A stretch of 64,000 bases of DNA, taken from positions 926,466-990,465 of the forward strand of contig JACYXH010000446.1 in NCBI GenBank assembly GCA_026745465.1. Direction: 5' to 3'. Each line of letters starts with the position of its first letter. Position 1 is the stretch's first letter. Positions 1 through 13,211 of this stretch are shown here, piece after piece. Source of the DNA: Lota lota. Its lineage: Eukaryota > Chordata > Actinopteri > Gadiformes > Lotidae. Made by a program: the position numbers and the translations under genes. The notes under the pieces were generated by a model, which was not told where the DNA came from, searched no databases, and saw nothing but the letters and a program-made list of their open reading frames with translations.

Positions 1-10
1 TCTTCTACAG

Positions 11-76
11 GAGGAGGTGTGCCTCCTCACATTGGATGATCTAGATTTCCATTATCAAATAAATCATGAGGACTAG
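11..76 (+). CDS. possible 3'-terminal exon fragment, unidentified
   Basis: The window opens with TCTTCTACAG, a good splice-acceptor sequence. It is followed by 21 open codons and a TAG. The peptide starts EEVCLLTLDD and ends QINHED. The other two frames close within about 35 bases. If real, this would be the last coding exon of a gene lying mostly to the left of the window. I do not recognise the peptide, the exon is very short, and the pyrimidine tract cannot be judged because the window starts there. Chance is a serious alternative. Confidence 0.15.
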   Translation, partial: EEVCLLTLDDLDFHYQINHED

Positions 77-1280
77 AATGCTCCTTCTTTTATATAGACT
101 ATATTTCATATATTCATACACACATATACACACAAAGTTTTTATGTTTGTATGTGCTTGTGGTTTTCCTAAATTCTGCCCCCCCACACCCTCTCCACTAG
201 GCTTCTAACTCTAACTCTCTATCTCTCTTTCTCACTTTCTTTGTTCTTTCTCTCACATCAAAGCAAACTCTTGCTCATTAGAATCGTTTTTAGAATTAGA
301 ATAATAGAAAAGGTATTTTTCTCAGAACAGATTACAGCCAATATATCCTCTGGCAATTAGAGCCCAAATCTGTATATATTTGTCTAAGTGTGTATGCATG
401 CCTGCAAATAGAGAATGAGAGAGCTGGACAGCAATTGAGAAACCATAGCAGAGTTTCTGTATGTAAGGCATGTGCATTTACTTGAATCTTAAGAGGGTTT
501 CACACGTTTCACTCCTAGTTTGTCTCCTTTGGCCAGAATATGTGCTAGCAACCTTGTACTCATCTCCTGTACAGTCACAGAGACCGTCTACGACTATTAA
601 ATTGGTCTATTAAATGTCTTGATCTCATGCTACATCACCATGCATATTTGGTCTTTCTTTTCTTTTCTTTATTTCTTTATTTGATGTTTCATCGCGCTCA
701 TATTGTACTAGATGAATGTGGGCTAGATAAGGTTCCCCTTCCTTTCTCACTGGATGTTTGGGAGATGTTCTGTGCTGTTTGGATGGCTTAGGGAGTGCTG
801 TTCAAGGGGATTTGAAAATGGGGCTGTGATCCACTTTGAGACAGTAACAAAACTATAGACATCTCAAAACACTGAGTCTTTGACGCTATTTGGTTAGAAT
901 TGCTGCTCAACATTCAATGGAGACAGAAGATCTTCAATGATGGCTCATTAAAGTATCAGACAGCTATATAAAGACTTAACAGTCATGGATAAAGACAAAT
1001 GATGTTGAACGCTGTGTAAATTAGGCATGCGATCTCCAATGAAACTGTAACTAGATTAAACAGCACGCTGTTCACATTCTGAACTATAATCTACATAGTT
1101 TATAGTAATTTATAATATCAGGAGTGAGGAAGCATCCCCTTGGAAGAGATCAGCACTGACTAACACAAGTGTAGATGAAGCCATTGAAGAGATGGATAAA
1201 GGTGGATGAAGATAATATTGGAAGGGGGACGATGGGACGTGAGAGACGATAATGACACGGTCAAAATGATGGGAAGTGCC

Positions 1281-1286
<6 letters not shown>
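77..1286. other. non-coding stretch, nothing recognised
   Basis: AT-rich DNA with short CA runs near 118-135 and a pyrimidine-rich patch at about 176-260. No reading frame, RNA gene or repeat boundary that I can support. Confidence 0.5.

Positions 1287-1325
<39 letters not shown>
1287..1325 (+). repeat. (GT)n microsatellite
   Basis: About 39 bp of uninterrupted GT repeat, followed by GCGTGCACGTACATG. The CV and HT peptides it encodes in both directions are artefacts. Confidence 0.95.
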
Positions 1326-1329
<4 letters not shown>

Positions 1330-1608
1330 CACGTACATGTGATTTAGAAGGAGTCTGGGCAGGTGTTAATGAGAGAACCATGAGGGAGAATGAGAGGCAA
1401 ATGGATCAGAGGGAGTGAGAGAGAAAGAGAGATATTGGCAAGAAAGGTTGAGAGAATGAAGGCGTGTGTGTATGTGTTGGTGTGTTCATGCTCCTCTGCC
1501 TGTGTGCGTTTGATAACCAGGGTATTAAAGAGAGATTATGAGGATCACCATTCACACAAGCCTTTATTAGCTTTTAATGACGGAGGTAATTAAGACACAC
1601 AGGAATGC

Positions 1609-2192
<584 letters not shown>

Positions 2193-2262
<70 letters not shown>

Positions 2263-2267
2263 TGTGT
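2193..2267 (+). repeat. (TG)n microsatellite
   Basis: About 67 bp of TG repeat, then one T interruption and a few more TG units. Confidence 0.95.
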
Positions 2268-2794
2268 CTATTTGCTCATCTTATGTACGTACTGAGAAGT
2301 ACACACAACCACACACACACGTTTGACTATATAAACACACAGAATGACTACTAGTGGGGCGGCATAGCTAACCTATTGTTCATTTTGTGATAAAAGTGCC
2401 AAATTTGGTACATTTATAGCTTAATATATTTAGAAGAAATTTGGATATTGGGCCATTGCAGATTGGCATTGTGATGACCATGGCAGCCATTTTCCAAAAT
2501 GGCCGCCAGCGATTACTGGCATAGAACACTTTAGCCACCCCCAAGCTGCTGTTTCCATGTTTTCAGCACCACAAATATTATTTACATACAAGTTAAAGTG
2601 AAATATATGTTTTATTACAATGTAAGCCAATGATAAATGAAAGAAAATGCAACAAAATGTTGAGATTGTCTCTACATGTTATAGTAATAACTGGATTTAA
2701 CCATAGCAGTAGCGAGTACAGTTACGTATTAACATAGGCACTTGTAACAATGTTTAGTGAATGTACTGAGTCAGCTGGCACATTCTCCCTCACA
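2268..2794. other. non-coding flank of the degenerate FEN1-like repeat gene
   Basis: Contains the motif CAAAATGGCCGCC near 2495 within a patch rich in CCAT and ATGG words. It may be the 3' part of the same dispersed repeat unit as the pseudogene to its right, since it follows that gene's reading direction. This is inference; no terminal repeats were found. Confidence 0.3.
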
Positions 2795-4720
2795 GAAGCA
2801 GAGGCCTGTGCACTGAAGTGCAGCCTTCTTGCACCTGCAGCGCTTTCTGTAACCACTCTTGCAGCCACAAGAGATCAGCTCGTGACAGGATTTGGATGCT
2901 TATGTCAACTTTGTCCAGTGGAGCTCATACATATATTCTGTTTTAACCCACCCCCAGTCAGTTGGTGATGGCAGCACAGGGTCTGGTAGCAGTGTCTTCC
3001 CCCAGATGTGACCACCCTGGTAGACCGCTCTCTTGGCATGCTCCACCAGAGCAGCTCGGGTAGGTGGGATTCACTGCGCTGAGTTTTTCCGTGGAAAGAG
3101 CTTCCTTCTTGCATAGTCCACCTTGGTGCAGGTGCTGGTTCTGTCAAAAATAAGTATGATAAACCTCTCAATAATGTTCATTGCATCATCTGGGATCTCT
3201 TTTGGTCCGTTTGCCAGCATCAGTAGTGCATCTGTCAGTTCCGGCATTGACTTCCATGTTGACCATGCTGCCTTCTTTCCATGTCCAGCAAAGCTGAATA
3301 CAGTGTCGCAGCCTGTCAAAGCATGGAACATTGGAAGGGCATTTGACATCTCAGGTCCGAGGCACGCAGCTATTTGGTGGGCTGCCAGGTAGCGAATGCT
3401 CTTGCCACTTCCGAATGCTAGCCACAGTTCACATCCAGCTGGTAGTTGACTTATGGCAAACACAGCTAAGACCACAACATCAGTGTCAACAGTGCGAATG
3501 AGCATCTGGTGGTGGCCATGCTGTGCAGCGTGTGATACATGCATACGACTATCAGTTCCTGGCTGCATGGGGCCAGGGTGTGGAGATCCTGCAGTAGCTG
3601 TGTGCTGAGCACCCCCTTCACATCAGTGAGGACAACTTCCTTGTCTTCCTCACAGAACGCCTGAAGGATGACCTTGGACAGGAAACTGAATAGTTCTGTC
3701 TTGTTGCTGTCAACCCGCAGAAACTTCTGCCAGTTTCCTGGTATGGCAGCCTTCCCAGCCACACGTCTCCTTACACCTTTTCCGCGCTTGGCTATTGCTG
3801 TGCCTTTCAGGGAGTCATCCTTGTAAGTATCCCAAACAAGGTCCACATGTGACACACTGCGCAGCTGAAAAGAGATATACGGGATGAATACCTGCTGGGC
3901 ATGTTCATAAATTGTCTTGGCACCTACTGGCTTCATCATCTGAATGATGGCAGGTCCATCAAGAACTACACAGGTAGCATCAGGGGCTTTTGTCTGAGCT
4001 GGAGACAGGTCCTCCAGGCATGTCAGAAGGACACTCTTGGTCCCAAGTTGTAATCTTCCTCCAGCGGAGAGCGCTGGTGGCCATGCTTGGTTCTCATGCT
4101 GAAAGAAGTCTTCCAGGTTTCCATCTCTCGTTTGACAGCTAATGTAGAGTCGTGAGAACAGCTCGACATCACTTTTCATTGATGTCAGCTGCTACTTCTC
4201 CTTACTTGCCTTCTTTGTTGTTGAGCCAACAAATAGTTTCAACCGGTTGCAGTGGATTGTGTCATCAATGGTCTTTGTTCTGTCCACAAGACATTCCTTT
4301 GTGACAGTCTCCACTGTCGATGGATCCCCAATCTCTTTGCTGTCAAGGACAAGCAGGTCTTCGCTCTCCTCTTCGAATGGGTTGCCCAGTTCTTCCATTA
4401 CATTGACGAGTGAGCAGACATCTTTCCCAAATGCGTTCTGCACACTTGCTGTCTGGTCATGGTGGAACATCTCATCTCGTCTTCCCTGGAGCTGTTGTGC
4501 ATCTTCAAAGTCCTCAATCATCGCTGCAACCTCAGGGCCAGCTACCATCCACCGCCGGAGGGCACTAGGGTTGTCTGTAAGACCTTCCGCCCCTCCATCA
4601 CTCTTGATGTAAGCAATAATCTGCTCATGTGCTTGATCGATGGGGATTGCCGAGAAGACCTGGTTGGTCTTCTGAATGGTGAAATTGCCAGCATTAAATG
4701 CTCTGGCAACATCTGGGTGT
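2795..4720 (-). pseudogene. broken copy of a FEN1/XPG-like repeat gene with Cys-rich C-terminal tail
   Basis: Successive minus-strand frames resemble one long protein that I recall from many fish and cnidarian genomes, usually annotated as uncharacterised. The N-terminal part (about 4720-4192) has VFSAIPIDQAHEQ and GLTDNPSALRRWMVAGPE. The middle (4179-3600) has MMKPVGAKTIYEHAQ and KRGKGVRRRV. The core (about 3568-3071) has RTVDTDVVVLAV near 3490 and FHALTGCDTV near 3320, followed by GHGKKAAW. The tail (about 2960-2795) holds SCGCKSGYRKRCRCKK and then CFCEGEC, a likely zinc-binding cluster. Asp-x-Asp followed by GCD plus a Gly/Lys-rich turn resembles the FEN1/XPG nuclease core with its helix-hairpin-helix; that assignment is my inference. 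The copy is broken, with about four breaks, and shows no introns. Whether the family is a mobile element or a dispersed host gene is unknown. Confidence 0.7.
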
Positions 4721-5558
4721 CATCTGGGTGTCTTGTTGGTAGTTCAGTCATGTCAGGCAAAGGGCGGGGGGGGTCGCAATCTTTTGAAAATTTGAAACGC
4801 ACTATTAAGTGTCTATAATCAGCACAAGTGCTTTTATTGCGTATTATTAATATTATTGAAATTACATAGTTATGTTTACAGTGATATATTGGGGGGGACA
4901 AATCATACTTTTGCCGGGATGGGTCGGGACCCCCCATCCCCCCTGGGATTTCCGCCTATGCTACTAGTTCTACTATATTTATTAATGAGACGTCAAACGT
5001 TCGACATAAGTATAGGTATGTTACTTATGTGCTTCTGTGCTTTTCTATAAAATATATATATGCTTGCTCTAGTATCCACCATCTGACAAAATAATACTAC
5101 GAGAACAGTTTTTACTGATTCACGGCACTATATAATAAAATAATGAAATCACCGATTACTGAGCTGGTCTGACTCTGGTTCAATGGTGAACCTGCACCTG
5201 TTCAATGATACAGATGGACATGTACTGAGAGGTGCAAGACAGAGACAGCAAGGACAGGCAGATGGATGGATGGACCGATAGTCAATTAGAGTCAGGAAGC
5301 AAGCAGAGTTGATGAAAGTATGGTGGTAGGTTAGGTACGGAGTTGTTAAGGAAAGATGGACCAGGGCTAGAGGGAAGGAGCCAAAGTGGTATGCTATATA
5401 TATGATATATGATGGTATTTGACATCGGAGTCGACAAAGGATGTTTAAATAAAGAAAAGAAAATTTAGTTCCTGATTTTGAAAATAGAGGGCAGTAATGC
5501 CCTGTGGCAGCTTCAGATAGGGGTAAGGATAATGCCATGTGCACAGATACACACACGT
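4721..5558. other. non-coding stretch, part possibly a DNA-transposon-like repeat end
   Basis: A 13-base unit (CATCTGGGTGTCA-like) is repeated at about 4710-4730. G-rich and C-rich patches at 4764-4771, 4890-4898 and 4930-4942 surround CCGGGATGGGTCGGGAC, a composition I associate with non-autonomous fish repeats. No terminal inverted repeat could be fixed. The rest to 5558 is ordinary AT-rich DNA. Confidence 0.3.
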
Positions 5559-5740
5559 GCGAGCGCCCGTGCACACGTGTGTGTGTGTGTGTGAAGAGAG
5601 AGAGGGAAGGAAACGGTGTGCAAAATAGAAGAAAGGAAGGATGTGGAGAGCAGTAGGAACTAGAGGGGAATTTAAGATGGGATGAGAGAGAGGGAGAGAG
5701 AGAGAGAGGGGGAGAGAAAGAGAGAAAGAACCACAGTGAC
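5559..5740. repeat. CACGTG-bearing inverted repeat, short GT run and GA-rich tract
   Basis: CACACACGTG and CACGTGTGTG face each other around a 14-nt GC-rich spacer, forming a 10-bp stem at about 5550-5585. A short GT run follows, then a purine-rich tract of GA and GGA words to about 5735. Confidence 0.6.
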
Positions 5741-6090
5741 AGCTGGGGAATACAAACAACTGTTTATCATTTCGAAACAACTGCTGCTCATCTATGTGCT
5801 TATGCATGTGTTGGGCATATGCACCCATTTCACATGTCATCATTCCAGTGTGTTTTAGTATAACTAATGGTGATGTGTACAGACCTCTGCACAGAGCCAA
5901 GCATGTTGCTCTGTATGCTGATGACTTGGTGTGAGTGTGTGTGACCTTTTCTTTGCTATTTGTGTTTGTGTGTGTGAGGAAGATGATATAATCAAAGACA
6001 AGCTTTTCCTGCATTTGCCCTTGATATATATGTAAATACAGACAATCAACATCATATTTAATCACAAAACCTCCCCCTCCCCAAGGGCTT
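5741..6090. other. non-coding stretch
   Basis: No gene or repeat recognised beyond short GT runs near 5935-5975. Confidence 0.4.
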
Positions 6091-6334
6091 TCAAAGTGTT
6101 AAGTAAACCCATTGTTTTCATGGACGTGTTTCCGAAATATTAAAGAAACCCGGTGTTTTCATGGACGTGTTTTCGAAGTATTAAAGAAACCCGGTGTTGT
6201 CATGGATGTATTTTCTAAGTATTAAATAAAGCAAGTGTTTTAATGGATATGTTTTTGAAGTATTAAATAAAGTGAGTGTTTTCATGGACATGTTTTTGAA
6301 GTATTAAATAAAATCGGTGTTTTCATGGACATGC
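6091..6334 (+). repeat. 41-bp minisatellite, about six copies
   Basis: The motif GTGTTTTCATGGAC recurs at about 6112, 6153, 6194, 6235, 6276 and 6317, a strict 41-bp spacing. Each unit continues through GTGTTTTCGAAGTATTAAA. The first unit is partial and the copies are divergent, the first three resembling each other more than the last three. Confidence 0.9.
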
Positions 6335-8406
6335 CAGCTCTGCTAGCTATCATCAGTTTATAGGGCAAAATCAGGACTAACACATGATTTTGTCAGAGTA
6401 TAACAAGGGTGTAGAACTTCTGCAATAACATAGTGTACTCAGAAACGCGTTAAAACCAGTGTGGATTTGATAGAATAACCATATCTATCAAATCCCATTT
6501 ATTATATTGAGGTTGAATGTAAGACTTATTAGAGTTGTATTGGAGTTGAATGTAGAATAATATTATAAGCTCACCTTATTTTGTTGTATATTATTTTGTT
6601 CGTGTACTTTATTTTTATTCTAACTTGGGAATATTCAGTTTAGGCTTCATGTTTACTCCTGCAATGGCGACATAATGGTGTCCCACACCATTATGTCTGA
6701 CTAACCTATTATCAACATATTGTAGAAGCCCAGCCATTATCCTAGAATAAAGCTCAGTTTAAGGTCATGTTCAGTAAACAAAATACAAAAACATTGCAGT
6801 GCATATTGACTCTCAGCATGTAGTATTTGCTTGATAATACGGTAGAAAAGTTAGATTTTCCACAGTAAGAAGATCCAAAGGTTCCTAACAGGATGGGAAA
6901 TACAAGTTTTGTTCTGTGATTGCGTTGACAGCTGCTGTGCCCAGGACTTCCAGTCAGATGGACAATTTTCACACTGTCCATGCATGCTTTATTTGCTGCC
7001 TGGTAGAGAGAGAGCAGAAACACATGAAAAGCATCTAGGAACTATATTTAAGGAAAAGTTTAAGAGAATAAAGTAATGTCCTTTGAAGTCTATATTCTGC
7101 TGATATTGGATTACTCCTTTTGGATTTATGTTTGGACCTTTCCTTTAAAGGGACTTTAAAGGAACATTTTCAATATATGAACAGGTTGCAATTTAACTTA
7201 AAAAATCTGACTGTCCTCGACTCTCTTTTGCGTGGAACAGCCTTGGGCTGATTTCTATCTGAACTGGGACAGTTTGGCCGGGAAAAGGAAAGGATGTGAG
7301 GTATAAACACGCTCCTGAGTGCTCTAGTATATAAAGAAGCGCTAGCTCTTGCCAGTTTGTATAATCGTGTTCATATTTTCAGTTTGTATTGTGTAGTTAG
7401 TAAATAACATTAGTGTGAGTACGCTCGCACTCCAACACTCTCAATGAGCAAGCTTGAGCAGTTCTGCAGTTTACTTCCAGCCAGAGGGATCAGCAATGAG
7501 AAGTAACTCCTGATACTTACATAGATCACCTTTAATAGAGTATTTTGTAATTTCATATGTTGATTAATGGACTTCTAAAGCTTCATCCATGACCTTTGTA
7601 CTTTGTTGTTTGTATGAGTCCTTATTTTTCAGATTGATTGTCTCTGCATTGAATGGACTGCCTGTATATTGTAATGTGAACAGTTTTGTTTATTAATTGC
7701 CAACCCTAGTATAGCTATAGGGGTTGTCTTCGATTTATGGACTTAATTATATCCCCCAAAGATAGAATGAGATTAATATATGTTTACATGATATAATCTC
7801 TCTGTCTGTACCATATAGAACACTGTTTAAGAGCACACAGAAATCGCTCAGCCATCCTGACCAAATGCTTTTCAGCCATTCAACATCACCAAATGCCTCT
7901 ATTGACAAAATGTTTTGCACAAGAATGTTTGTCCTTGAGGCCAAATGCATGCTTGATATATTTTGCTCTGCTGTGCCAACAGCAATGGTAATGCGGTTTC
8001 CACTGTCGAATGTATGACTGACTTTAAGATCAATCTCTTTCTATACCAGAGTTACAACAATGAGGAGCTTGGTTCATATCTGCAAGTGTTCTAATGTTTA
8101 CAGTAATACTAAATATTATAATCATCGGATTAATTGTAAACAAAGTTAAATGGTTACTTTTTCACAATTTGCCTTTTTTCCTACATTCTTTCGTTGATTT
8201 GTTTGCCATGTTGCGTGTAGACTTAGATTTTTAATGGGAGTTTAATCCCTTATGCAAAAAGGCCCTTAGGCTAACCCTTTTTAAGCAAAAGGTGGAGCTG
8301 AACAAGGTGCTTTGTCTTTATGCAGAGCTAGCAAGGATCCACAGACACATGTTTTAATTCCAACAGTGGTGTCAAGGGGTCTGGGGATAACTGTCTAGCT
8401 CAAGGA
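6335..8406. other. long non-coding stretch
   Basis: AT-rich DNA. A TATA-like site lies at 7328 (listed separately). Minus-strand frames near 6754-7023 and 7747-7950 are short, biased only by chance and match nothing I know. Confidence 0.45.
7326..7340 (+). promoter_or_regulatory. TATA-like element, function unknown
   Basis: AGTATATAAAGAAGC is a strong match to a TATA box, in a locally more GC-balanced patch (7200-7520). No first exon or LTR boundary can be tied to it, so it may be chance. Confidence 0.15.
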
Positions 8407-8407
8407 C

Positions 8408-8435
8408 ACCTGAACACCTGAACACCTGAACACCT
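8408..8435 (+). repeat. 8-bp tandem repeat (ACCTGAAC)
   Basis: Three full ACCTGAAC units and a partial fourth. Confidence 0.9.
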
Positions 8436-8956
8436 ACATTTAGGTGTCATCAGCGTATGAATACAATAAACTGGAATATTCTTGGGATGAATGAGCGGAG
8501 AGTGAGCAACAAAGCCAGAGTGCAGAGCAGACTCTGAGATGTTGGTCTTGGGGCACTTCCTGGTTCAGCAGCATGCTGAAAGACTACTGCAGTTCATGTT
8601 CAGTGTCAACCTGCTGCAAAATGAATTGATTATCAACAATAACAATCCAAAAACAACACGTGCATCCCCTTCTGCTCAGTGAGAAGATAACTTATTCCTT
8701 GAAGATAACTTTTGATTGTTTGTTTTATTAAAACTAGGTATGAGGGAGAGGCTTACAAGGGGTCTAACATAGTTATTCAGCAGATATACCTGAAAACTCC
8801 CAACATCACACCATTCTATAGTTTACAAATCTGCAATGGAACTAAGTGGCAATCACTTAGTGTCTGTTTCTGTCTAACTGCCATCTTTCTCACTACCTAT
8901 TACCATCTAAGTGTTCCTCAATGATGCGAATGCCTAACCTGCCATTTTGTTCTAGA

Positions 8957-8960
<4 letters not shown>
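8436..8960. other. non-coding stretch
   Basis: Nothing recognised. A 70-codon plus-strand frame at 8712-8924 has no recognisable domain. Confidence 0.4.

Positions 8961-9038
<78 letters not shown>
8961..9038 (+). repeat. (TG)n microsatellite, 78 bp
   Basis: Pure TG array. Confidence 0.97.
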
Positions 9039-9039
<1 letters not shown>

Positions 9040-9113
9040 CAATCTCAGTGTCCTTGGTGTGACTGGGAAAAGATTAGAGTGATCTGGTCAGAGATGATAG
9101 CCTGTGATGACAC

Positions 9114-9152
<39 letters not shown>
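9114..9152 (+). repeat. compound (TG)n(GA)n microsatellite
   Basis: TG units pass directly into GA units. Confidence 0.9.
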
Positions 9153-9236
9153 CAGCAATAGAGACAGACAAGGTCCCCTGAAGAGCAATTACACAGTGTG
9201 AAAATTTTGCGAAGCAGCAATGGTATTTTATTTATT

Positions 9237-9301
9237 TCTCTCTCTCTCTCTCTCTCTCTGTCTCTGTCTCTGTCTCTGTCTCTCTGTCTCTCTCTCTCTC
9301 A
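9237..9301 (+). repeat. (TC)n microsatellite with TCTCTG interruptions
   Basis: About 65 bp of TC repeat with regularly spaced G substitutions, which create a 6-bp subperiod (TCTCTG). Confidence 0.93.
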
Positions 9302-10263
<962 letters not shown>

Positions 10264-10477
10264 CGAGAGAGTGATATAAAAGACTACTTTAGATCACAGC
10301 TTAGCCATTTGTTGATCCCTCTCCAAACAAATACATAGATGTATTCAGCACAGCAATACACTGAGGCTTAATGAGAAACAAGAAATGAGTGTCTGTGCTG
10401 CAGAAAGAAAAAGGCCAATGGATAAATCACTCTTATTTAGTAGTCTCCCCCATGAAGTGTGTGTATTTGTGTGTGTA

Positions 10478-10480
<3 letters not shown>

Positions 10481-10553
<73 letters not shown>
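10481..10553 (+). repeat. (GT)n microsatellite, 73 bp
   Basis: A pure GT array preceded by GTGTATTTGTGTGTATTT. It lies in inverted relation to the CA array 83 bp downstream. Confidence 0.97.
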
Positions 10554-10555
<2 letters not shown>

Positions 10556-10634
10556 ACAGCCCAGAATATGCTGCCTTTCTCTTAAGGACTGAAGTCAGAA
10601 GGGACTTCTTAGCATTTCGAGAAGTGAGCCCACG

Positions 10635-10742
<108 letters not shown>

Positions 10743-10922
10743 CACATGCACATGCACAGAAATGTGCAGCACTCCGGACTAGAATGGTCAATGGATTAAG
10801 AAGAGCTAGGCATGGCTGTATATATTTTTATATTATTTATAATATCATATTATTTATAGTATGAAAATATGCTCACCATACTTGTTATTGCACATCGGAA
10901 TATCATTATAATAACAGCATTA

Positions 10923-10975
10923 TAACACACAAAAGTATTTGTGTGTTACCCTTATAAATGTTGTTTATAAGGGTA
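10923..10975. repeat. two abutting perfect hairpins
   Basis: TAACACACAAA and TTTGTGTGTTA form an 11-bp stem around the loop AGTA (10923-10948). TACCCTTATAAA and TTTATAAGGGTA form a 12-bp stem around TGTTG (10947-10975). The stems share two bases. Confidence 0.9.
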
Positions 10976-13058
10976 GTTTAACGTGCAATTTTCAGGTCCC
11001 ACTCTTTTTCCATGCATGCTTTTACGAATGTCAGTGAAGGGCAATACCTAAACCAACAGTAACTCTACGGTAAATGAGAATGGCACTATGTTACTTCGAA
11101 ATAACAGTACTAATAACAAGAACATGTGTGTGGGTTGCATCATAGCACCATGTCTGATGGCAGTAGGCTATGGGCTGGCATTTTTGGACATGTACCTGTA
11201 TGTCGCGCACCGATATGCGTTGCTCAACAAGGATGCTACTGAAGTGATTTGGATGAGCGTTGGAGAATATCTACAATGACAATGATAAACAATTCTCACT
11301 CCTTACCTCACTTCACCGTAGAGGAGATATCAAAGACGTATGCTCTTTTTGAAATCCTACATCTGTTTGTAGATGAGGACTTACAAAGATTTTTTATAAA
11401 AATGCCTTTGTTCTTACTCCCACCTGCAGTAATGTTTTCACTTTCTACGTAACCCCCCCCCCCGATAATTACACATTAAACCTTATCTCGACTCAAGAAA
11501 GTGAACGTGTTTCATATTTCTCACTGGCGTATCCCCGAAAAAGAATAGTTTACAAAGCAGTAACAACAGTGTCAAGGCTTTTCCACTTTGCCCACTTCTG
11601 ATCTCGGTAACAGAAAATAGCGATTGCACCACATTTATTCAAATGGACCAACTGTGTCCCCAAGTGACTTGCAGTGACTTAAGTGTGAAAGGATCTTGGC
11701 AATGACTCTCTTGGAACCACCCACGAGTTCCAGAGCGTATTCACAAAGAGCTACTCTGACTCATGGCTGACATGCATTTGATTCCAGGAGAGGAATGCTG
11801 GCCTATCGAAGCTAAAGCAACGTAGCAGTGATCTGGGGAGCTAATCATTTGAGTTGTTACTAGTACTTCATGTCACAGTGTGTCTGAAACAAAGGAAAGT
11901 AGTAATGTGAGTTTGAATGAACACAGAAATGGCCGATTTTGTTGTGGCTATGATGTAATTTCCTTTCGTTACTTATATAGATAATTTACTCATCGCAAGA
12001 TGAACAGTGTAAAACTCATTACAATTAGTTTACTGATTTGATCTTTTCATTTATACGTCTCCGCTTACCCATCAGTACTTAGCTTCTTCATAAATAAACA
12101 TTAGAGCAATAGAAGAAGTAATTCTGAGTCATCATAAGAAAGTAAAATTTTAGTTTTTATGTCAATATTTGACTTTTAGGCATGTTATAATTAATTAATT
12201 CCTCATATTATTTAATGATAGCAGAAGACAAAAGAGACACCTTGTACCATGACTACTTACGGGAGGTACAAAAACTGTTGAGACTGTCGCTAATGCAAAT
12301 GCTGGTACTTCAGACTCTGGCCCTTGCTGTGAAATTACCTCAGATATAGACATAACTATTCTAACGCTTCCTATATGCTATTATGTTTATAGATGATTCC
12401 ACCTAACTGTCCTCCACCTTTTAGCTCTTATCTTATCTCTTTACGCCACTGATGTACAAAACAAATGTATTTCATAATGCACATACATTTTCATAATGTA
12501 CGTACATTTGTATGGTTGTTGTGGGAGACACATGTAGATAAACGAATGCACATACAGTTGTTTAAATGTGCACGTTCATCTCAAAATATTTAAATGTATT
12601 TAGCAATTTGTTGCAATCTGCATATAAATTCCCACATGTTAACATCTACAACTTTCCATTCTGTTAAAGACCACTGTCAGTTTTCCACTTACAGTTAATA
12701 CAGTTACAGTTACTTTGGTCCATCATGTCTCCATTTTTGTGTCTTCTGTAATCCAAATTATTCGACGGAGCGCTTTCTGTGCAGCAAGTCTAAAGAGAGC
12801 CAATGCTTTAATTGCATATTGGACAGGATACTCAGTACACCAGGGGTGTTGGGTAACACGGGTATAAATTCAGCACTTTCTGAGAGAAATGACCGTAATG
12901 TGTGTGTGTGTGTGTATGTGTGTATGCTGAGAAGAAATACACACTGCTTCTGCTGCCTGTGTGTAATATATACAATGCTAGACACTTGACTTTCCCTCTC
13001 TGAAAAGAGTAAAGATATCGCTGTCACCCCACGTGAGTTTTCAACAAGACATCCCTAC
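10976..13058. other. long non-coding stretch
   Basis: AT-rich DNA. Plus-strand frames at 11088-11279 and 11249-11452 overlap each other and have no recognisable domain. A short GT run at 12900-12916. Confidence 0.4.
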
Positions 13059-13211
13059 CTTTGTGACCGGCCCACCAGCATGTATGTAAATGTGTTGGCC
13101 TAATGTCTTCTCGTCACATCGCAAACCCAGTGGTTGTTCTGGGGTTAGGTGGGATCTCATACGCACCCGCATCGACGTAGGGATGAGTAGAGCTGTTCTC
13201 TGTGGCACTAA
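13059..13211 (-). CDS. weak candidate internal exon, unidentified
   Basis: On the minus strand a 51-codon open segment begins after GAGGCAG and ends at AAAG, directly before GTAGGG, a good donor. It is phase 0 at both ends and exactly 153 bp. It starts LVPQRTALLI and ends AGGPVTK. The acceptor lacks a pyrimidine tract, the plus strand is also partly open, and I recognise no family, so chance is likely. Confidence 0.12.
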
